Shown here: piece by piece, positions 1 through 4,120 of the stretch | Numbering within the stretch: position 1 is the first letter of the stretch | Layout: every line of letters starts with the position of its first letter | Source: Halanaerobiales bacterium | GTDB taxonomy: Bacteria > Bacillota_F > Halanaerobiia > DY22613 | DNA: 6,338 nucleotides | Direction: 5' to 3' | Assembly (NCBI GenBank): GCA_023128035.1 | Contig: JAGMES010000220.1 | Span: forward strand, 1-6,338 | The notes under the pieces: model-generated | The model's input: only the letters and a program-made list of their open reading frames with translations | The model's database searches: none | What the model was told of the DNA's origin: nothing | Program-made: the position numbers and the translations under genes

Positions 1-2
1 CA

Positions 3-107
3 ACAATTATGTCTTATATCGGAACTGCTAATAAACATAAAATCGATGCTTTTACTGCAATAAAGGCGGCAGTAACTAACCAGTCAAAAGCTTTACTTTT
101 TAGTTAG
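3..107 (+). CDS. C-terminal fragment of a probable IS66-family transposase (cut by window edge)
   Basis: An open frame enters from the left edge and runs 34 codons to TAG at 105-107. Its residues include SYIGTANKHKIDAFTAIKAA. That pattern of an aromatic-I-x-T-A stretch, a basic patch and a short A-I-K-A helix resembles the extreme C-terminus of Firmicute IS66-type (TnpC) transposases as I remember them; I could not run a search. If right, an insertion sequence lies mostly outside the window to the left. The other two forward frames close quickly (TAA at 61-63 and 29-31). The last 15 bases overlap, tail to tail, the stop end of the small membrane-peptide gene on the other strand, so little room is left for a transposon end between them. 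The fragment is short and the family call is a pattern judgement. Confidence 0.5.
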   Translation, partial: TIMSYIGTANKHKIDAFTAIKAAVTNQSKALLFS

Positions 108-203
108 CGACTGAATAGTTACCATATTATAAATAATAACTGTACTTAAACCTAAAATTAAACAAATAAATAGGCAAATAACTATTTTTGATCTTCTGTT
201 CAT
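93..203 (-). CDS. Small single-span membrane peptide, 36 aa, unknown function
   Basis: ATG at 203-201 is preceded by TCAGGAG (AGGAG at 211-215) with a 7-nt spacer, a strong ribosome binding site that supports a real gene despite its size. The product begins MNRRSKIV, has one hydrophobic segment at about residues 7-26 (VICLFICLILGLSTVIIY within it) and ends QSLTKK before TAA. Positive charges before the segment suggest an N-in membrane peptide with a short tail outside. Two cysteines (residues 10 and 14) lie inside the hydrophobic segment. It is the last gene of an apparent operon with the secreted-peptide precursor and the thioredoxin-like gene, with 63 nt separating it from the precursor gene. 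Its final codons overlap the end of the facing transposase fragment, so the original C-terminus may have been altered by that junction. I do not recognise a family. Possible roles are an immunity peptide, a membrane partner or a remnant; none is shown. Confidence 0.55.
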   Translation of the reverse strand: MNRRSKIVICLFICLILGLSTVIIYNMVTIQSLTKK

Positions 204-228
204 TTTTTTACTCCTGACTATCTTTTAA

Positions 229-416
229 GAATAAACTGAGTGATGTGTAATTATTTAATTTTTAACTTAACAACAACCTATATTCTCCCATACGTAAACT
301 TCATCCGCATATGCTGGTACAATATAAGCACCAAGAATAAGCATAACTATAAAAATTATCATTGTTTTTTTCATGTTATCTCTCCTTTTGACACTCTTTA
401 ACCACTCAGTTTATTC
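229..416. repeat. Perfect 14-bp inverted repeat bracketing the small secreted-peptide gene
   Basis: GAATAAACTGAGTG at 229-242 on the plus strand is repeated exactly on the minus strand, where plus 403-416 reads CACTCAGTTTATTC. The arms are 160 bp apart and enclose the whole peptide gene at 267-374 with its ribosome binding site. The right arm contains the TAA (411-413) that would end the frameshifted thioredoxin-like reading frame. In the transcript the arms could pair and loop out the peptide gene. As DNA they could be the ends of a small mobile cassette or sites for inversion. No target duplication or recombinase is visible. Confidence 0.7.
267..374 (-). CDS. Short secreted peptide precursor, 35 aa, with vicinal C-terminal cysteines
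   Basis: ATG at 374-372 has a near-ideal ribosome binding site, AGGAGA (381-386), 6 nt upstream. The product is 35 aa. It has a two-lysine N-region (MKKT), a hydrophobic core at about residues 5-19, a helix-breaking proline at 20 and a classical AYA cleavage motif at 21-23, so Sec export and signal peptidase I cleavage are expected. The predicted mature peptide is only 12 residues, DEVYVWENIGCC: acidic, with tyrosine and tryptophan, and ending in two adjacent cysteines before TAA. It lies 36 nt after the shifted stop (413-411) of the thioredoxin-like gene, apparently in the same operon. Its thiols and the partner's CXXC motifs suggest that the neighbour oxidises, reduces or otherwise handles the peptide; that is inference. 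It could be an extracellular signal, a metal- or thiol-binding peptide or a small toxin. I recognise no family. A perfect 14-bp inverted repeat surrounds the gene. Confidence 0.65.
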   Translation of the reverse strand: MKKTMIIFIVMLILGAYIVPAYADEVYVWENIGCC

Positions 417-488
417 CAAACATTTTTCTAATGTAGTAAATTGTTTATATGTATTTGCTATCCTATCTAAAACTACATAGGAAGGAAA
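411..488 (-). pseudogene. Out-of-frame 3' tail of the thioredoxin-like gene
   Basis: In the frame one base further on, the minus strand reads FPSYVVLDRIANT followed by YKQFTTLEKCLE and TAA at 413-411. Joined after C195-D-S-C198-K-I-V, for example by dropping one T near 486-488, it yields CDSCKIVPSYVVLDRIANTY. This matches the usual thioredoxin layout of CXXCK, a proline a few residues on, and an amphipathic helix carrying I-A-x-x-Y. The repaired protein would be about 225 aa and end 36 nt before the start of the peptide gene. Even so, the second domain would stop after its first helix, at the edge of the inverted repeat arm (403-416). The break could be a true mutation, an assembly error or, less likely, programmed frameshifting; no recognisable slippery signal is present. 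Confidence 0.6.
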
Positions 489-1089
489 CAATTTTACAAC
501 TATCACAATAATCTGTTGAAAAATATAAAATTAATTTATCTTTACTTTGCAAATTATAATTTGTAGTAAAATAGTTTAATATCTCATGTTCAAAAGGTTT
601 ATCTATAATCTGTTGTAACTTATCAACAATAGCAAAACTATTACTACCGTAAGTTTTAAAAATAACTTTATTTTCATCATCTAAGATCACACAACTTGGT
701 GTTATCTCAGTCAGGATACGACCTTTCAATGAAACATTCATTGAATCAGGGACATCTTGTTTTTTAGTTTTTGTTAAGGGAATTTTATCCTTCCAAACAT
801 TATAAATAACTACTTTATCTCCCTTAAAAAAATAATCTATCTTTTTGCTAAAATCTAAAAAAGATATACATGCAGAGCAAGAAGAAGATAGACTAAACAA
901 CACTTTTAATTTACCTTTATCTAAAATTTTAATTTCTTCATTTTTAAAATCAAAAAAATTTACTTCAAGAAAATTCTCCATAGAATCTAATACTATTGAT
1001 TTATTATCATGTAATCCTGAGAAAATAATATATCCACAAATTACACTAATAAAGAAAAATACTACTAAAAAATATTTTATAATCTTCAT
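463..1089 (-). CDS. Membrane-anchored thioredoxin-like protein with two CXXC motifs; 3' end frameshifted
   Basis: ATG at 1089-1087 follows AGAGG (1096-1100) at a 6-nt spacing. The 208-aa product has an N-terminal hydrophobic anchor or uncleaved signal at about residues 4-24. An extracytoplasmic thioredoxin-like domain follows at about 40-168, with a strand leading into C71-S-A-C74 and a TPSCVILDDE stretch at 130-139 that looks like the cis-proline loop. A second strand, KLILYFSTDY, leads into C195-D-S-C198-K, as if a second thioredoxin domain begins, but the frame stops ten residues later. Reading on in another frame gives a credible continuation (see 411-488), so the gene has probably suffered a single-base indel or sequencing error. 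The likely activity is thiol-disulfide exchange outside the membrane. It is the first gene of the operon with the two small-peptide genes, under the promoter at 1125-1153. TlpA/ResA-like is the nearest general description; exact family unknown. Confidence 0.7.
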   Translation of the reverse strand: MKIIKYFLVVFFFISVICGYIIFSGLHDNKSIVLDSMENFLEVNFFDFKNEEIKILDKGKLKVLFSLSSSCSACISFLDFSKKIDYFFKGDKVVIYNVWKDKIPLTKTKKQDVPDSMNVSLKGRILTEITPSCVILDDENKVIFKTYGSNSFAIVDKLQQIIDKPFEHEILNYFTTNYNLQSKDKLILYFSTDYCDSCKIVSFLCSFR

Positions 1090-1124
1090 TTTTTTCCTCT
1101 TTTCTTCTTTTTTTGCATAGATAT

Positions 1125-1153
1125 ATTTTACATTATTATACCTAAGTTGTCAA
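1125..1153 (-). promoter_or_regulatory. Sigma-A-type promoter of the thioredoxin-like/small-peptide operon
   Basis: On the minus strand a perfect -35 TTGACA (1148-1153) is followed by a 17-bp spacer and a -10 TAAAAT (1125-1130, five of six consensus bases). The expected transcript start, near 1117, leaves a leader of about 28 nt. The 8-bp word TAGGTATA occurs twice in the same direction, at 1162-1169 and 1137-1144, one copy just upstream of the -35 and one inside the spacer. These could be binding sites for a regulator not encoded in this window. Confidence 0.75.
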
Positions 1154-1177
1154 GTTTACTATATACCTATTTTTACA

Positions 1178-1214
1178 CAAAAAAGGCTATGTAGTATAAA
1201 AACCACATAGCCTT
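1178..1214 (-). terminator. Rho-independent terminator of the metal-efflux operon
   Basis: Read on the minus strand, AAGGCTATGT (1214-1205) and ACATAGCCTT (1192-1183) form a 10-bp stem around a 12-nt loop. A T-run (complement of the A-run at 1179-1184) follows immediately. It begins about 11 nt after the repressor stop codon and ends just before the promoter of the next operon, so it separates the two transcription units. Confidence 0.85.
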
Positions 1215-1224
1215 CATCTTTACC

Positions 1225-1611
1225 TCACCCATGCAATACATGAGAAAGACCTTGATTAAACAAACAGAGTATATGCTCATCATCCAATGAATAAAAGACT
1301 GTCCGACCTTCTTTACGGTATTTTACCAATCGATTATTTCTGAGTACCCGTAACTGATGGGAAATAGCTGATTGGCTCATCTGCAACAATTTAGCCAAAT
1401 CACAAACGCAAAGTTCTGTCTGAGATAAAACATGAATTATCTTAATTCTGGTTGGGTCACCTAAAGTTTTGAATATCTCTGCTAAATGTTGATAAGTCTC
1501 CTCATTCAGTTCATCATCTAGACTATTCAAAAGATCATCATGAATTTTACATTCAGTACAAACATCTATTGGTTGCAGATCTTCAGATTTATACTTTTCT
1601 TGATCTTTCAT
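1225..1611 (-). CDS. ArsR/SmtB-family metal-sensing repressor, CadC-like
   Basis: The product is a dimeric winged-helix repressor that releases DNA on binding Zn, Cd, Pb or related ions. I place the start at ATG 1611-1609, because GGGGGA lies 7 nt upstream and overlaps the end of the ATPase gene; an in-frame ATG at 1626 lacks a ribosome binding site. The 128-aa product has an N-terminal CTEC (C18, C21), the alpha-3 motif ELCVCDLA (C68, C70), the recognition helix SQSAISHQLRVLR and a wing KYRKEGRTVFYSL. It also has an alpha-5 site with D111, H113, H124 and H127. The N-terminal pair plus CVC is the CadC soft-metal site. The alpha-5 spacing (i, +2, +13, +16) matches the SmtB/CzrA zinc site, with His in place of the final Glu. 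Its gene comes after the ATPase gene, 1 nt past that stop codon, so both are translated from one message. Its likely operator is the palindrome at 3792-3817. Confidence 0.93.
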   Translation of the reverse strand: MKDQEKYKSEDLQPIDVCTECKIHDDLLNSLDDELNEETYQHLAEIFKTLGDPTRIKIIHVLSQTELCVCDLAKLLQMSQSAISHQLRVLRNNRLVKYRKEGRTVFYSLDDEHILCLFNQGLSHVLHG

Positions 1612-1612
1612 G

Positions 1613-3751
1613 CTACATTCCCCCATTTGCTGAAAACCGCATCATTCGCATCGCATTTAGAATAGCCAGTAAAGCAACACCAACATCTGCAAATACAGCC
1701 TCCCACATAGTGGCAATACCCAAAGCACCTAGTATTAGTACAAAACCTTTCACACCTAATGCAAATATAATATTTTGCCAAACAATCGTTCTAGTTCTCT
1801 TAGCAATCCGAATCGCTTCTACCATTTTCATCGGTTCATCTGTCATTAATACGATATCAGCGGCCTCAATAGCTGCATCAGAGCCTAAACCTCCCATTGC
1901 CACACCAATATCAGCTCGCGCCAGCACAGGGGCATCATTAATCCCATCACCCACAAAGACCAGTTTATCTGATTCAGAAATCATCTCTTCTACCTTATTA
2001 ACCTTTTCATCAGGTAATAATTCTGCATGAACCTGATCAATACCTAACTCTCTTGCTACTTTATTTGCGATCTCTTTACGATCACCAGTCAACATAATAA
2101 TCTTTTCAATCCCTAATTGACGTAACTTTTGCATCGCATCTTTAGAATCTTCCTTTATCTGATCACTTATTCCAATTCGCCCAATATATTTCCCATCTAC
2201 TGCAACATAGATTATAGTGCATTCATCAGAATGAGCCGGATATTCAACTCTATTCATCAACATCAATTTGTCATTCCCTGCAAGAATTTCTTTGCCCTCA
2301 ATTATAGCTTTAACGCCATGCCCAGGAATCTCCTCATATGCCGATCCGCGTTCAATAAATACATGTTCATGATATGCTTCAAGAATAGATTTTGCAATTG
2401 GATGATTAGAATAAGCTTCTGCTAAAGCAGCATAACGAAGTAATTCTTCTGATGTCACATTTTCTACAGGCTCAATCTTATTTACCTTAAAAACTCCTTT
2501 AGTCAAAGTTCCAGTCTTATCAAAAACAATGGTTTTTACTTTATTCAAGGCTTCAAGATAGTTACCGCCTGTTATCAAAATACCTTGCTTAGATCCTGCT
2601 CCAATACCACCGAAAAAACCAAGTGGAATAGAAATCACCAATGCACAGGGACAGGATACAACTAGAAAGATTAAACCACGATAAAGCCAATCTTGAAATA
2701 CTGCTCCTTTAATGAAAAGTGGTGGAAGAAGAGCTATTGATAGAGCAGAAATTACTACAGCTGGAGTATAGTACCGTGCAAACTTAGTTATAAAATTTTC
2801 TGTCTGTGCTTTTCTTGAATTTGCATTTTGTATCATATCCAAAATTTTTGCTACTGTAGATTCACCGAAAGTTTTAGTAACCTTTAGAGTTATAAGACCA
2901 CTTATATTAATAAATCCAGCTAAAAGTTCTTCTCCAGCAACAACTGTTCTTGGTACAGATTCACCTGTTAAAGCTGATGTATCTACCTGAGATTGGCCAT
3001 CCAAAATCACTCCGTCCAATGGAACTTTCTCACCAGGCTTAATAATAATCATCTCATCAATTCCAACTCGTAAAGGATCAACTTGAATTAATTTCCCATC
3101 ACGTTCAATATTAGCATATTCAGGTCTAATATCTAATAAAGCTTTGATTGAGCGTCTTGAACGATTCACAGCTAAATCCTGAAACAGTTCTCCAACCTGA
3201 TAAAACAACATTACACCAACAGCTTCAGGAAATTCTTGAATAGCAAACGCCCCAAAAGTAGCCAATGTCATCAAAAAATTCTCATCAAAAACCTGACCCT
3301 TAAGAATGTTTCTCCCAGCTCTTAACACTACCTCTCCACCAATTATCAAATAACTTATGACAAATAAGCTTAGTTCTACTGGAAATGGTAAGGTAAAGAT
3401 CAAAGCACAAGCAAACAAAATCGCTCCAACACCAAATTGAATCAAATCTTTTTTCCATGTTTCTTCTTCATCATCTGTATGTGTATGATTAGCATGAGCC
3501 TCATATACTTTTACATGGGGCTCCCTCTTAATCACCATCTCCTTCACTTGATCGACAATCTGTGAGGCTATGGAATTTTGAAACTCCACTTCCATCATCT
3601 GATTAACAAGATTAATTCGTACATCACTAACTTCTGCAATCCCTTGAACATCTTTTTCGATCTTAGCTGCACAATTCGCACAGTAAAGCCCCTGTAGATG
3701 AATTTTTTTCTGTGTAGTCTCTTCTTTTACCAACCTTTGTACTAACGCCAT
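1613..3751 (-). CDS. cadA: P1B-2-type Zn/Cd/Pb-transporting ATPase
   Basis: This is a membrane pump that exports Zn2+, Cd2+ or Pb2+ using ATP. The start chosen is ATG 3751-3749, with AAGGAGG 8 nt upstream; the in-frame ATG at 3772 has no ribosome binding site and lies in the leader hairpin. The 712-aa product has, in order, an N-terminal HMA domain with GLYCANC (C24, C27) and a His/Asp/Glu-rich linker (86-97, HANHTHTDDEEE). These are followed by paired membrane helices, the actuator TGES (262-265), the membrane metal site CPC (367-369), the phosphorylated D411-KTGT, the nucleotide-binding HP (450-451) and GDGINDAP (601-608). N660 with K668, and D689 in DVGVALL, match the conserved TM7/TM8 residues of the P1B-2 (CadA/ZntA) group rather than copper pumps. 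All catalytic motifs are intact and the length is normal. The HMA domain ends with the usual Cys pair only, so Cd, Zn and Pb cannot be told apart. It is the first gene of its operon. Confidence 0.96.
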   Translation of the reverse strand: MALVQRLVKEETTQKKIHLQGLYCANCAAKIEKDVQGIAEVSDVRINLVNQMMEVEFQNSIASQIVDQVKEMVIKREPHVKVYEAHANHTHTDDEEETWKKDLIQFGVGAILFACALIFTLPFPVELSLFVISYLIIGGEVVLRAGRNILKGQVFDENFLMTLATFGAFAIQEFPEAVGVMLFYQVGELFQDLAVNRSRRSIKALLDIRPEYANIERDGKLIQVDPLRVGIDEMIIIKPGEKVPLDGVILDGQSQVDTSALTGESVPRTVVAGEELLAGFINISGLITLKVTKTFGESTVAKILDMIQNANSRKAQTENFITKFARYYTPAVVISALSIALLPPLFIKGAVFQDWLYRGLIFLVVSCPCALVISIPLGFFGGIGAGSKQGILITGGNYLEALNKVKTIVFDKTGTLTKGVFKVNKIEPVENVTSEELLRYAALAEAYSNHPIAKSILEAYHEHVFIERGSAYEEIPGHGVKAIIEGKEILAGNDKLMLMNRVEYPAHSDECTIIYVAVDGKYIGRIGISDQIKEDSKDAMQKLRQLGIEKIIMLTGDRKEIANKVARELGIDQVHAELLPDEKVNKVEEMISESDKLVFVGDGINDAPVLARADIGVAMGGLGSDAAIEAADIVLMTDEPMKMVEAIRIAKRTRTIVWQNIIFALGVKGFVLILGALGIATMWEAVFADVGVALLAILNAMRMMRFSANGGM

Positions 3752-3771
3752 AAAAATATCCTCCTTCAACA

Positions 3772-3787
3772 TGACTCACAAGAGTCA
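3772..3787 (-). other. Small hairpin in the 5' leader of the ATPase mRNA
   Basis: TGACTC (3772-3777) and GAGTCA (3782-3787) are complementary around a 4-nt loop, giving a 6-bp stem. It lies between the transcription start and the ribosome binding site. It may stabilise the mRNA or may mean nothing; it lacks a T-run and is not a terminator. Confidence 0.35.
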
Positions 3788-3791
3788 CGCT

Positions 3792-3817
3792 AATATATGA
3801 ACATGTATTCATATATT
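3792..3817. promoter_or_regulatory. Probable operator for the ArsR/SmtB repressor
   Basis: AATATATGAA (3792-3801) and TTCATATATT (3808-3817) are a perfect 10-bp inverted repeat around 6 bp, with the core TGAACATGTATTCA. The TGAAyA-n2-TrTTCA form is the known operator pattern of SmtB/CzrA/CadC repressors. The site begins next to the -10 box and covers the expected transcription start near 3812, so bound repressor would block polymerase. The only candidate repressor in the window is the ArsR protein of the same operon, implying autoregulation. Confidence 0.85.
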
Positions 3818-3818
3818 C

Positions 3819-3847
3819 ATTATATTAGTTATTGTTACCAATGTCAA
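3819..3847 (-). promoter_or_regulatory. Consensus sigma-A promoter of the metal-efflux operon
   Basis: On the minus strand TTGACA (3842-3847), a 17-bp spacer and TATAAT (3819-3824) match the vegetative sigma-A consensus at all twelve positions. A promoter this strong fits a gene pair kept off by a repressor and induced by metal. It directs transcription into the ATPase and repressor genes. Confidence 0.9.
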
Positions 3848-3866
3848 TAGATTTTTTGTTTCCAAC

Positions 3867-3902
3867 AAAAAAAGAATGACCAACTACAGTTGACCATTCT
3901 TT
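3867..3902 (-). terminator. Rho-independent terminator downstream of the SpoIID-domain gene
   Basis: In minus-strand RNA the arms at 3902-3888 and 3885-3871 form a 15-bp stem that includes two G-U pairs, with a very tight loop. A run of seven T follows (complement of A3867-3873). The plus-strand RNA would have A-C mismatches at the two wobble positions, so the terminator is directional. It stops leftward transcripts about 220 nt after the SpoIID-gene stop codon, once they have passed through the long inverted repeat, and insulates the metal-efflux promoter. Confidence 0.8.
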
Positions 3903-3922
3903 AAATAAAACTCGTGAAAGAT

Positions 3923-4117
3923 AACTCGCTTCGCAGTAAAATTTGCTTAATTGTTTGAAGGCATGGATATACTTAAAATTAGCGACACCTAAGTCAGCTC
4001 AATCCGAGAAAGCTTTCAATTACCAAGAAATTTAACACAGAGCTGACTTTTGAAGGAGCGTTTTTTAAGTATATCCATGCCTTCAAACAATTACCCACAA
4101 ACTTTTAAGCGAAAGTT
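3923..4117. repeat. Palindromic intergenic element with 31-bp perfect arms (MITE-like or structured RNA)
   Basis: Bases 3948-3978 are perfectly complementary to 4063-4093 (31 bp), with GAAGGCATGGATATACTT in the middle of the left arm. The similarity continues imperfectly outward to about 3923 and 4117 (AACT plus TTCGC on the left against GCGAAAGTT on the right). Inside the 84-bp loop a second perfect 10-bp inverted repeat pairs AAGTCAGCTC (3991-4000) with GAGCTGACTT (4040-4049). No protein frame of note is present. The right edge sits 3 bp before the SpoIID-gene stop codon complement, so the element forms that gene's 3' untranslated region. The shape suits a non-autonomous miniature transposable element or a structured RNA. 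Imperfect flanking matches (GAAAGATAA at 3916 against GAAAGTTAA at 4111) might be a decayed target duplication. Confidence 0.75.
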
Positions 4118-4120
4118 AAA

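Noticed and set aside
845..1120. Plus-strand 91-codon open frame
   Set aside because: It is antisense to the thioredoxin-like gene, lacks a ribosome binding site and a domain, and extends over that operon's promoter.
1569..2030. Plus-strand 153-codon open frame
   Set aside because: It is the antisense shadow of the highly conserved ATPase C-terminus. Its Ile/Ser/Ala-rich composition is typical of a reverse-complement artefact.
2129..2425. Plus-strand 98-codon open frame
   Set aside because: It is antisense to the ATPase nucleotide-binding domain, with no start signals and no recognisable motif.
1613..3772. Upstream in-frame ATG at 3772 as the ATPase start
   Set aside because: It has no ribosome binding site and lies within the leader hairpin. 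The ATG at 3751 has AAGGAGG at 8 nt.
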